Positions 20,339 through 31,270 of a stretch of DNA of 64,000 nt are shown here, in pieces. Position numbers and translations under genes: made by a program. Source of the DNA: Diplolepis rosae (taxonomy: Eukaryota; Arthropoda; Insecta; Hymenoptera; Diplolepididae); the NCBI GenBank assembly GCA_030998225.1, contig JAPYXD010000553.1:248001-312000 (forward strand), read 5' to 3'. Below the pieces are notes generated by a model, which saw nothing but the letters and a program-made list of their open reading frames with translations, did no database searches and was not told where the DNA came from. Position 1 is the first letter of the stretch; each line of letters starts with the position of its first letter.

Positions 20339-22135
20339 ATGTTTTGGTTATTACTTTGTGTAATAATAAGTAATTCAAATGCTTTTATTGGATACGATTG
20401 AGGGTCCCGAAACTTAAACGTTACAACACTTTCACTATTAGAAGTAGGAGAATGTGAGCTACCAGAAACAAATGTCGACGTATCTGAGAAATATGTACAG
20501 CTCCTGCAAATCAACGAATATAGTGAAACGAAAATAATCCAATGTAAGTTCGAAACACATAGAACAGTGTACTATTGTGGGATGCACTCACATATTTCTA
20601 TTGTTCTAAACGGAGAAAATGAATATATAAACGATGTTAGTAGAAGTGCATGCGAAGATGTACACAAAACAGGAATATTAAAGGTTACCGAATCACATAT
20701 TGTACGCGATATTAAAATTAATCAAACTATAACTCACAGTTTAATGTTTGCAGGATATATTAATTCTGAAGGAAAATGTAATGGAGTAGGTTACTCAGAT
20801 CCGTTTGGTACATGGGAAAATGTAGTAGTGCAAGGTACAATAAAAATATCTCTAAGTGAACAAACTGCGGAAATAAAGTTAAATTCAAATTCTATTCATT
20901 TACGTTCAGGAACTATTTGTTTACTTTCTGATGGTCATTGTATCGATCAGGAGGGAGGTTATACCTTTTGGAATACAGTACCGGTTGATAATTGTAAATT
21001 TCAGCAATATAGCATCCTTTATGAAGGACTAGCAAATAAAGTAATAGATCACGATTTTGATAACAAACAAATTATGTACTCTCTTTCCACTCAAGATATA
21101 ACGTTCGCCCTGACAGCAAAAAGCAAGGAAACCGTTTGCGGTTATATAGTTATTAAAACTGAACATCCTAAATTGTTAATATTTGAAACGACTAAAGGTG
21201 AAAGCTTTGCAAATTATAAAAAAACTTTGAAAAACTCACTTTCAATAGCAACACAATCACCGGACGAGTTCGCCTACGACTTGATGAAGGGACCAGGGTA
21301 CATGGCAGTTGTTGCAGGTGAAGTAGTACACATAATTAAATGTGTACCAGTGGAAATAAAAATGGAGCATGGAGAATCCTGTTATGGAGAACTTCAGGTA
21401 ACTCGAAACAACAAAACGTACTTCCTTACACCTAGAACTCACATCCTCAAGACACAAGGAACACAGATACCTTGCAACAGAATGTTACCTTCTCAATATT
21501 ATGTTGGTAACAAATGGTACAAAATACTACCACTCCCTACTACAGCAGAGAAACCGACAATTATTAAACCGATGACAGCACCTACGTGGGAATACGTCAA
21601 TCCATCAGAACTGGCGACCAACGGAATATACACAGAACAAGAATTGGACCAAATTAGGGAACGAATTATGTTTCCAGTAGAACGACCAGCAGTTCTCAAT
21701 GATTTAGCTAGAGAAATGCGAGGACATCCTTTGGGCGACAATGAAGGATGTCTTTTAAAGTTACTTAATGAAGACGTGATTACTACAATAGCCAGCAACA
21801 CATGGAACAAACTCTGGACACATTTCATCACTTTCGGGACTGCAAGTGCCGGAATAATAGCTATATTTATGATCATTCACTTGACTAAAGTTATAATAGA
21901 CATCATAATTCAAGGTTATACACTGCATGCCGTCTATGGTTGGTCCATACACCTTTTAGGAGCTCTGTGGAGTTCAGTTACTTACCTACTCATACAGATC
22001 GCTAGAAGACCAACAGCTTCAAACGACATAGAATTGGGAGAAATACAGACAACTGAACAGGACAACTCTGATCAAGAAAAATCAACTCAGCGGGAAAAAG
22101 AAGAAAAGCCCACAAACAGTCGTCCATATTTCTAA
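20339..22135 (+). CDS. env: Element 1 env: class III (chuvirus-like) type glycoprotein, one in-frame TGA
   Basis: The ATG at 20339 gives a hydrophobic signal peptide (MFWLLLCVII). An in-frame TGA at 20399-20401, codon 21, is followed by an unbroken frame to 22135. The ectodomain is Cys-rich with a CGMHSH motif and a GTWENVVVQG block. Near the C-terminus there are hydrophobic segments (FGTASAGIIAIFMIIHL and further ones), then a charged tail of about 50 residues. It lacks a furin site and fusion peptide of the gypsy F-like type. The pattern resembles glycoproteins I associate with chuviruses and related env genes in insect retroelements. A related relic lies at 62067-62532. The TGA sits where a Cys would be expected, so it is probably a recent nonsense change. 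Confidence 0.75.
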
Positions 22136-22296
22136 AGATAAACTTACCAGACAACGAACACACATTGATTTATGTGGAAAATTCACCCACAACATACATG
22201 TCTGTACCTTTTCAAAGCTAGCAAGAGCAGAAGAAAGAAGATCTACACAGGGATATGTTTGCTACTAAAGTTGCACTCTACTAGCAACCATTTTAC

Positions 22297-22304
22297 GGTG
22301 GGGG
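22297..22304 (+). promoter_or_regulatory. polypurine tract before the 3' LTR
   Basis: GGTGGGGG immediately precedes the TGTAAC start of the 3' LTR, the place where plus-strand DNA synthesis is primed. Confidence 0.75.
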
Positions 22305-24945
22305 TGTAACGTCCTGCGTCCGTCTTTTACTTTTATTATTATTATTAATTTTTATTAACCTGTAATAAGTAAATTTATAATATTCCATTTCATATTTTTC
22401 TCCAAAGTCTTACTCATAAAAATGTAAATATTTCAAACGCAATCTTTTCTCTAAAGATTGTATAAATTCAAAAACCTTTTTAGAAAATATGCAGCTGCGT
22501 AAATATAAAGATTTGAATTTTCTTAGCAATCGGTAAATGTAATAAAACTTGCACTTTGAAACATTGACCAAAAGATACAGCCCACAATCGTATTCCTTTT
22601 AGATATTTCTGTTTGCAATCCTCTAGTAAATAAATGCATAGAACTGCATAGAGCCATAACAGTATATAGCTTAGCGATTAGCCATTTCCGGAAATATCGT
22701 AAATAGCTTAGGCTAATGGTCAAAAGGGCCCGCGCTTGTACCACGCCCAAGTAAATACAAACAAAGCACGTTGTATTTACTGCGCTTAGAAAATAGAATG
22801 GGCCATATATATAATAGATAATAAAAATTCTCAATTAATAAGAATGTTAAAATATTAAGAATTTAGTTTTAAATTAATATTATTTATTTTTATATTATTT
22901 CAATATATTATGAATAAAAAAATAAACTATTATATTAGTTAATAATAGGAACAGTAATTCTAATCTAATTTTTATTTGAAACAATAGTTCAAACTCATTT
23001 GATTGTAACTAAAAACCAATAGCAATTCATCGAAGATTTTAATAATTAGGAATCTACCTTATCAACGAATAAATTTACGAAAATTCAATTTTGAAGTTAA
23101 AATACTAATTAAAATTTACTTTCTTACACTCTTTTATTCAATTCTAGAAAAGTTAAAGTATTAGTTTACATGATATGTATTTGAATTTATACACAACATA
23201 TTTCAACAGTAAATTTTTAAACATTACTATTTTACCTTCATAAAAATATATATTTCCAACCTTTATAAACATATTTTTAAGTTCATAAATTCTAAACACT
23301 AAACTTATTTTGCAAAAGATTTAATTCAATTTTCAAATAACGTCAGAATACATATGAGCATAAGCTAAATACTAGAAAAATTAACAATTTAAGCTAATTG
23401 AAATATTGTTATTAAAGAATTGAAATAATGATATGTTCTGTTTTACCGACAATATTTCATATGCGAATATGTATCTTATAAGTAACTTTGCGTATGATTT
23501 CAAATCAGATAAACTCAACTTCAAATATGTAAATCTTTACATTTATTTTTATAAATAAGAAGTTTATATAAAAATGAAAAATCACAAACTTTCAGAATTA
23601 CTTTTTATATTTTATCAAATAAATTCACAAAAGAAAACTTATATTAAATTTCCCCTTTTTAATGAATAATTTTGTATATTTAAACAACATATTCGATGTT
23701 TAGTTTTAATTTTATGATGTTTATGTTTATTCATAAAAATAATTACAGGATAAAAATTAATCTTATGTATTAATGATTCTTTTGTATTTTGAAAAGAAGA
23801 ATAGTCAGTCTAATGTAAATTAACGAGTTTTTAAGTTAAAATTAGATATAAATGAATTATATTGTAATTTAACCTTTCAATTATTTGAATTTAACGAAAT
23901 CTTTACACATAATTATTTAATCAATTAATTTGTAACACATTTTATTTAAGAATATACAAATGTCGCCATCTTTTGGAAGGTGACTGAACTTGGAGAAAAC
24001 TTGGTACGGCCCACAAGGCCCGGAAAACTTGCAACGCCCCTAGATTTTCACACTAAGGGAAGTCTGGGCGTAACTAGGCTTGCCTAACTAGGCCAATAGA
24101 AAAGCCAGGACAGCTACCCCCAGACTTTTCCTAAATTTGAAATATGGCGAGGGAAGCGGGGTGCTGCACATAAAACTAACTGCAGACAAAATTTTCATCA
24201 GTTCTCTTCCCGGCATTAAAATCTCTCTAATAAAAAGGGGAATATTCATCTTTCTTGATCTGACAAAATTTTTTTATTCTAAAGTTACTTTCGACCTTCA
24301 AATTTTCATTACTAAAAAAAATCCTGCTAAAAAGTGTTTTCAATTCTTAAAAGACAATTTTATCGCGAGTAAATATTCAAAAATTAGACAGACCGTTCTG
24401 TCAATAAAATATTTAAAAAAGGCTTACATTTTCTTCAAAACTGGGAATTATTATACCAAGATTTCTCCCAGCAGCACTTCTCCAGGATCACTCTTCTATT
24501 AAGGAATTTTAACAAAAAGAAATAAAAAGTAAGTCTATTCATAATTACTGCGTCTTTTCTAAAATTCTTTCTACCCTGTCTTTTTCTTAAATATAATTTT
24601 ATTCATACCAATGTTTGAGTGCTGGTAGCCACCCCAGTACTAGCATTTGTATAATTTTTGTTTACCTATCTTTCCAAATCCCCGAATCTAAGACAAGTGG
24701 CGTGCTCCCTTTTACGGGAATAGTACGACTTGTCTAAAATTCACATGTCTTTTCCCATTTTTCATTTTATTTGATGTTTTAACATTTAATTTTGGTCGAG
24801 AAAATTTAACACGAACAGTAGTCCCGGGTTATTGGAATTAATTTTCCAGACCCGAAATTACTAAAATTATTATATTCTCTTCAAGAATATAATAATACAA
24901 TTATTTTAAAAAAAATCTTTCTCTTATGTGTCTCAAGACGTCACA
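22305..24945 (+). repeat. Element 1 3' LTR (2,641 bp)
   Basis: Same length and limits as 6800-9440. Differences seen by eye are isolated substitutions (for example near 22399, 22735, 23122, 23482-23523, 24006, 24551 and 24781), roughly fifteen in all. The 121-codon ORF (24137-24502) is unchanged. Confidence 0.95.
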
Positions 24946-24949
24946 CCAG

Positions 24950-25285
24950 ATTAAAAACAAATTTTGATTTATTCAATTTTTATTTTCTAAATTGAAATTT
25001 GGCAGTTTGGAGCCTCAAGCGGGCGTATAATCGAATTTAATATTTTTATTATAATAAATTTAATTATTCGTACGTAAAAAACTGATGGTGGCAGCGGTGG
25101 AATATTTTGTCTCGGACTGTACCTAGCCACGTTACACGTTGCGGAGTCACACTAACTAGCCACATGCAACTGCTAATATTATTTCTGAATTGAATAGTTT
25201 CTGTTTTTCATATTGATATTGATCTGTCGAAATTTCTTGTTTTAAATTAACCCTCCTTTCCAAAAATAAAAAAAATCCCTTCTTT
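24950..25285 (+). other. possible leader start of an older retroelement
   Basis: TGGCAGTTTGGAGCC (about 24993) and GGTGGCAGCGGTGG (about 25088) are words typical of the primer-binding and leader zones of insect LTR elements. There is no ORF. Element 1 appears to have inserted just upstream, splitting this older element. This is an inference from sequence style, not an alignment. Confidence 0.3.
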
Positions 25286-25289
25286 CCAT

Positions 25290-25800
25290 AAAAAAATTGA
25301 GTTTTTGAGAATTCGCTTTTGTGCTCTTCAGCAGAAAGTTAATTCTGAAATTCAAGCTCTTGTGTTCTTTAGCAGAGTGACTGAATTTTAAACTTCAATT
25401 TTTATTCACATTTTCTTTCATTAAAGATTTACTCTTGTGCTCTTTAGCAGAGTGTCAATCTTAGAATTAAATCTTTTATGCTCTTTAGCAGAAAGCCAAT
25501 TCTGAAATTCAAGCTCTTGTGCTCTTTAGCAGAGAGACTGAATTTTAAACTTCAATTTTTATTCACATTTTCTTTCATCAAGGATTTACTCTTGTGCTCT
25601 TTAGGAGAGTGTCAATCTTAGAATTAAATCTTTTGTACTCTTTAGCAGAAAGCCTTAATTCAAAAGAATGAAAATAATCCCTTCTTTCCAATCAAAAATT
25701 GAATTTTTGAGAATTCACTTTTGTGCTCTTTAGCAGAAAGTTAATTCTGAAATTCAAGCTCTTATGCTCTTTAGCAGAGAGTCTGAATTTTAAACTTCAA
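25290..25800 (+). repeat. tandem repeat built on TGTGCTCTTTAGCAGAG
   Basis: About eight degenerate copies of a CTTTTGTGCTCTTTAGCAGA core occur at 40-75 bp spacing. A larger cycle of about 180 bp (AAGCTCTTGTG..., AATTTTAAACTTCAATTTTTATTC, TTTACTCTTGTG...) repeats at least twice. It is non-coding and lies directly before the first gag-like ORF. Confidence 0.8.
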
Positions 25801-25852
25801 TTTTTGTTATCATTATCTTTTAAATTCAAATTTTCCTTCTGGACTCTTCCAT

Positions 25853-26113
25853 ATGTCCCCACCTATCGCTAATCAAGATTGTAAGCGCAAACATAGATCG
25901 CGTGCGGGTCGACAAGCAAGAGAAAAATTTGACCAGAGGTTGGATAAGGTGAGAGTGACTCCTCGTGATTCTGGGGAACTTCTTAGTAGCGCAACACCCG
26001 AGGCTCCAACCCAAACTTTCAACCCGCAGGAATTCGAAATCAGAGAAATAAATAATTTTTACGAATTTTCAGTTTTTTTTCAAATCTGCTCGATAAGGCA
26101 GAAATTAACTTAA
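25853..26113 (+). CDS. gag-like N-terminal ORF, copy 1
   Basis: An ATG-initiated 86-codon ORF whose first 25 residues (MSPPI, CKRKHRSRAGRQAREK) are clearly related to the start of the ORF at 26431. The segment is basic and Arg-rich. The frame then degenerates into AT-rich sequence. No known domain is seen. The duplicate start and the upstream repetitive leader suggest the Gag or leader protein of an old LTR retroelement, but the family is not recognised. Confidence 0.45.
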   Translation: MSPPIANQDCKRKHRSRAGRQAREKFDQRLDKVRVTPRDSGELLSSATPEAPTQTFNPQEFEIREINNFYEFSVFFQICSIRQKLT

Positions 26114-26430
26114 AAGAATTCCAGCAGGCGAAACGAGAGTCTCAAAAAGCGTCCACCTCCAAGTATTGAAGATAGTCATTTATTAGCCCTTACCACACAC
26201 GTATTATTCATTCATTTGTTTTTTTCTCCTCTTCCTTTCTTCTTTTCTTTACAAAAAAAAAAACAATTAATATTAGTTCCAATTGTATATTGATTTTCTT
26301 CTTAAGAGCTCTATATCTAAACATACTGTTTAAAAGTTACATCAAGGTTCGTCATACCTTCTCTGAATTACTTGTAGTTCAATAGAAGGCATAAAAAAAA
26401 GGGGGGACTTCCTCCTCCAACGCCTCCGCG

Positions 26431-26913
26431 ATGCCCCCGCCTATCGTTTGCAAGCGCAATCGTAGGTCACAAGCAGGAAGACGAGTGAGAGAGAAAGTCG
26501 CCAGACCATTGGAGGAATCCATGGCAGCCTTTTTGAGATCATCTCAAAATCTATCAGAGATGCCACCCGAATCCCAAAATCGTGCCCCCGACTTAAACGT
26601 TGCGATGCTACGCCCTTCGCAAGCAACTTTGGAGAACCCAGACTCTGCACATTTTATCCCTGTCATAGATTTGGTTTCGGACTCAGAGGTCGACTCTGAG
26701 GCAGAGGCCGTGATCATGATGGAGACGTATTCTAAGGTACGGATATTAACGAGACGCCTAGTGTCCAGAATCAGAATTCTAAGTGACAGAGTTCTACGCG
26801 CCTCCGAGCGCATTGATATCAGCCAATTCTTCTGGCTCTCAACCCCATCCAGTCTTTCAATCAATCACGCCATTGTTGATGGCAATGACCTTCATCCCCC
26901 AAATTCATTTTAG
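26431..26913 (+). CDS. gag-like ORF, copy 2 (160 residues)
   Basis: Begins MPPPIVCKRNRRSQAGR, matching copy 1 at 25853. It then has a Ser/Pro/Glu-rich middle with an acidic run (DSEVDSEAEAV) and a hydrophobic/basic helix (VRILTRRLVSRIRIL). No zinc knuckle. The frame ends at 26913, and further open pieces in shifted frames follow to about 27700 (for example 27069-27281), so it is probably a decayed longer protein. Family unknown. Confidence 0.45.
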   Translation: MPPPIVCKRNRRSQAGRRVREKVARPLEESMAAFLRSSQNLSEMPPESQNRAPDLNVAMLRPSQATLENPDSAHFIPVIDLVSDSEVDSEAEAVIMMETYSKVRILTRRLVSRIRILSDRVLRASERIDISQFFWLSTPSSLSINHAIVDGNDLHPPNSF

Positions 26914-28170
26914 AAGAAGATTGAGACCGGAACCCACCAACAAAACTCCGGGGTGGTGTGGAATCACCACTGTCAACCACAAAGTCCCGCCTTACCGAAG
27001 TAAAGTGTGTTCAGCCCCTAGGCAGCACCCCTAATCGTGAATAGAGATCTAATTCCCATCTTTTCCAGATGCTGACTACCGACTACGATCTTGGATCTCG
27101 AGAGGTCTTCTCTTGCTTTTCTATGCCGCAGGAGACGAGCCCAATGGAAGGACTCCCAGGCCTCTCTGATCAAAGGCGATGCCGGGATTCATCACCAATT
27201 CTCGAGGACGAAGGAACGGAGGATGGACGTCTCCAACCGATGCCAGAAGAGACCAGGGCTCCCGTCTACAACCTGATTTAAAACAGGCATGAGCCAAAGT
27301 CATAGGACGACCAAACACCGCAGCCTAAAATCTTGCACTATCCTCACCATCGCTGAGTCACAGAACCTATCCCTGTTATGCAAAATGTTAGCAAGGGCAA
27401 CCACCGATATCGGCCACAAGCAGAGACAGGAATACCGGATTCCTGTTAACGAAGCCACCAACAAAATTCTGGGGTGGTTTCTGAGGACTTGCCAATGACC
27501 AAGCACTTGCGTGCCCCTCTCCTGGTATTTCGCATTTTTACCAACCAAGGTTCGGATGACGTCACCTGCCAGACCCTCCCACTTCTGGTTGTACGGAAGA
27601 TTTCTGCGAATACCTGGGCCTGACGAACAACCAAGCACATCTAAGAGAGCTACTTTGGAGAGGACGTCAATCCACGAAGATGTGCCCTCCTAAATTTCAT
27701 ATTGATAAATCAGCAGACACATAAGGATAGGCCTCAGCTGGAAGAAATATGTTGTCAAGTCAACTGTAGCGCCAGCCTGAAACACCTACTAGAGATTCTC
27801 CACCACCTGACTGCTGCAACGTGAATTGGTAATGACCATCGACGAATCATGAACCACAAAGCACTGGAAGAGAACGAATCACCACCACCAGCAGGGCCGC
27901 AGGGAAATCCCTCCGACTCACCTCCTACCAGTGATTGCTGATCGCCTGAACTGAAGGAGCACGAGAACCAGACCTTAGGAACATCAATGCTTCAGATAAG
28001 TAATCTCAGGATCATAGCGAGGTTGTCACTATGATCTGACCCATGTCCCTTAACCGATGCAGTCCCTAAACTACGTTTCCATGGAGCTCTGAAAAACCTT
28101 CACTCCTTGCGTTCGCGGTAATAAAGGAACCCGGACTTACCTACATTCACCTGGGTTAAGTGGTCGAATC
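26914..28170 (+). other. GC-richer decayed coding-like tract
   Basis: Several 60-110 codon ORFs on both strands overlap here without domains. A short motif (CACCAACAAAA, CTCCGGGGTGGT) occurs twice, near 26935 and 27457, suggesting an internal duplication about 520 bp long. It is likely the remains of the body of the element whose gag-like ORFs lie upstream. I cannot identify RT or integrase motifs in it. Confidence 0.35.
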
Positions 28171-29620
28171 TGAAAGAATTTTTTTTTCTCCTTTTCAAAA
28201 ATTAAGGAAGACCCAATTTAAATTATCCGAATATCTATTGATATAAGCATCGTAATTACCACGAGTACTTATTTTTCATAAGCATCAGTGACCTTAGTGA
28301 GCCACAGTAAACTCTTAGGAAAAAAAAATATATCCAACCTTTGAACGAATCTGAAAATCGAGCACTCTGTTTGGTTTAACGAAGATAAAAGAAAAGTAAT
28401 CAGAAGGCTGTATTGAGGTGGGGTACAACTATAAAAAATGAAACTCGGAGAGAAATTTACTAATGAGAAAAATATATATTTAAACTATTCATGGTTTGGC
28501 GATTAAGTGTATCTGGTTATATGAAATTTTTTAAGTACAGAGTTTTAATCCTAGCTAACATAACGTTGCACTCATAAAATTTTTCCCTTGCATAATTTCT
28601 TTACGTGCCAAAAATAGAATTTCTAAGATTACGCGTATCTCTAAAAAAAGCTTGACAATTTCCTCTTATGACGTTTTACAATAAGGTTTTACATAAGGAT
28701 TCCGAACCAGGTTTCGGTGATTCTAATAACAATCTTTAGAAAGTTTAGGCTATTTACATCATCTGGTCTGTCGGATTCTTAAATCTTCTATTTGATTTCT
28801 TTTTGCTAAAAAGTAAATCATAAATTATCTCGGCAATAACATTACAAGACAATTTAAATATTCCGTTAAAATCGTGGATCGTCACACCGATTTTAACCAA
28901 GAGGATCGTTGCGATGTCCTATGTCCCAGAGGTCCGGGGCTCCCAGTGACAATCTAATTCATTCGCGTATCTCTGAAAGAAAATATTTTTGTAAAAAGAA
29001 ATTACATAATAAAAGGGCCTGGAAGCCGGAAGTAAGTAATCCACCCAAGGTGCAAGGAAACTGGTACTTACCACCTCCAAACCATACGACACCCTGGGCT
29101 GATAGGGGCCGACAAAAAAATGCCCCTGGAAATTGCTGAAAAGAAAAAAAAGGGGGGGGGTGTTAAAGATACAATTACAATCGCGTGGCACAAAAGGGGG
29201 AAATAAATTATAACTCAATGGGACTTACCACTTGGACACAGGGAGGCTGGCGTGGCCCGCTCCTTGCACATCTCGATGTCCCTTTCTGCTCCCTGAGGCA
29301 CCTTCATCGGGTGGTTATACGGGTGCTGAAACCAAAGGATTACAGTATTAGAAGGAAGGCAACCTCAGCAACACCACGACTCAAGAAAAGGAAAAGGAGG
29401 GCTGAGGACTCACCTTTGCCCAGTACCCCCGGCAGGAATATTCGCCTTGCTCTTCATCCCAAGAATACTCCTGGACCCAACGAGATTTAAGGAAGGGCTT
29501 CGTAGGACCCAATTGGTGGAGCCTATTCTCGTGGATCTAGGGCTCGAGTAACAATCGATACGGGTCCCTCACCCACTGGGGGAACGTTACGATGAATTTG
29601 AAAACCAACCTATGAATAAG
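28171..29620. other. unassigned tract with one GC-rich block
   Basis: AT-rich to 28890, then a GC-richer block (28890-29590) with small ORFs at 28909-29139 and 29185-29490. The latter ends in a basic segment, LKKRKRRAEDS. A poly-G run sits near 29152. No recognisable protein family and no clear repeat ends. Confidence 0.3.
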
Positions 29621-30728
29621 CTAACAGAACATTATTTCAAACACAAATTCTTTTTTTTCCTTTTTGTCAAATTGTAAAATTAACTTTAGAGAATTGATAC
29701 TTCCTGTTAGGTGTATGACGTTTACTGAAGAGTAAGAATTAGGAAACATATTTCAATTCATACTTAAGTTTATATTATCAGTCTTATTTTAAATTATTAC
29801 TTCATTTAAACTTTAAATTTGAATATTGTCCGAATTAGAAGGGCATATAAATGAATGATTCTTCTCTTGATAACAAGAGATGAGAAAAGTTTTCATTGCA
29901 GCATTGTGCTACAAAAGTGAAAGTAATTCTTTCTGTTCTTTTTTATGAGTATATATTATTTATTAATTAAGGACCAAGGTCTTAAGCTTCTCAGGAGGAG
30001 CAAAGGCATAGAAAAGGAAAGAACTTTAGAAAAACTATATTCGTAATAAAAAGTAGGCGATTTTCCAATCGATTTGACCAAATTGTTTTATAAATTTACC
30101 TTGCCCTAGTAAACAACTTGCCTTGATTTATTTTTGTAATTACTTTTATTGGTGTGTGGACCCCTTTTTTTCTCCCAGTTTCCATAATGGCTTGATTTTC
30201 CTTATTGCCAGTGTTATAGACTTTGGAAATACATATTCTCAATTAATTCTAATTAATCTCAAAAACGTAATTGCGGTTAAGTCGGATCTTCTTTAACAAT
30301 TTACGCAATTTGGATGAAGAAGAGTGAGTGCACGGTGAACAAAAGGGTGAACTAAACGAGATAGTATTCTTTCATTTGACATTGGATTGTCAAGAATTCG
30401 TCTCATAACTCTTCCTTCTGAAGATCTGTTTTAAAAATTGATTTTTATTTTTTTTTATGTACAGGTCGGTGCGATACATTTTTCAAAAAAAGAATTCCTA
30501 GAGCATAAGGTAATAAGTTGGAAGCTGATGAGCATTATAACTGTTAGTAACAACACAACTATAATAACTATAATAACTATAATAACTATAACTATAATTT
30601 ATTCCATAAAATAAATCCATTGTGATTTATTACATTTTCATAAACTAATTACATATTCATCTGAATTATTTTTTTTTTATCTTAAAATTTTAAAATTCTA
30701 AAAAGAATTTTTTTTTATATATACGAAT
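29621..30728. other. AT-rich intergenic DNA with a minisatellite
   Basis: No gene seen. At 30557-30600 the word ACTATAATA is repeated about five times. Confidence 0.5.
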
Positions 30729-31270
30729 AAGGTAAATGTACCAGTCGTTGCGCTGTCGAGCATATCTTACATAAAATTAAGAAAATTACTTTATATTTTT
30801 GTGTTCAAGTTGAAGATATCGTTGAACATAAGGTTATTATTCATCTCTCATAACAAATTTTTAATGTAAATGCTTACTCAAAAATGCTAAAAAATAAAAT
30901 ATTCCGGAATGTTCAAATCGTAGTTCATAAAATGACTGTGCTTATTTTTTTTATGCAAATGGAACTCTTCTCGCATTTAAGTATTTATATCAATTTATTC
31001 GACATCAATTTTGAAAGTTTTTGATTTATATTTGTGATAACCCTTATATAAAAATAAATAAGACAATAATAAATTTCTTGCGCAAAGACTGGGCCAAACG
31101 CATGTTTTCATATTTTCGATTATTTGTTAATAAGTGTTGAAAATTTTCAGAATAATAAGCTTTGCAATACAAATCACAAGTGTCTTTCAAAATGTGATTC
31201 GATTAATATGACAAAAAATTTTATTTTTCTATAATTAAATTCAATAATCCTCGAAGGGTTTCCTTAACCC
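30729..31270 (+). mobile_element. TIR element copy A, lacking exactly one terminal repeat
   Basis: It matches the complete copy at 47021-47586 in opposite orientation. It begins AAGGTAAATGTACCAGTC, the terminal inverted repeat, and follows the partner to CCTTAACCC. There the final 24-base repeat is missing and unrelated sequence (ATTAACGCCC) follows. Non-coding. Confidence 0.8.

Larger units (their letters stand above)
6800..24945 (+). mobile_element. Element 1: 18.1-kb errantivirus-like Ty3/Gypsy retroelement
   Basis: A complete element bounded by two 2,641-bp LTRs beginning TGTAACGTCC and ending GACGTCACA, with a 4-bp CCAG target-site duplication at 6796-6799 and 24946-24949. Internal order: 4.7-kb leader, gag, pro-pro, RT, RNase H, integrase, env, polypurine tract. 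The RT, RNase H, integrase order and the 4-bp duplication place it in Ty3/Gypsy, and the env makes it errantivirus-like. At 18 kb it is much longer than typical gypsy elements (7-8 kb), because of long LTRs and the leader. LTRs differ by roughly fifteen substitutions by eye, so insertion was recent. This copy has a frameshift in gag, one in RT and a TGA in env. Confidence 0.95.

Noticed and set aside
26441..27640. Minus-strand ORFs of 60-110 codons in the 26-28 kb tract
   Set aside because: No motif recognised; overlapping ORFs on both strands here reflect raised GC content.
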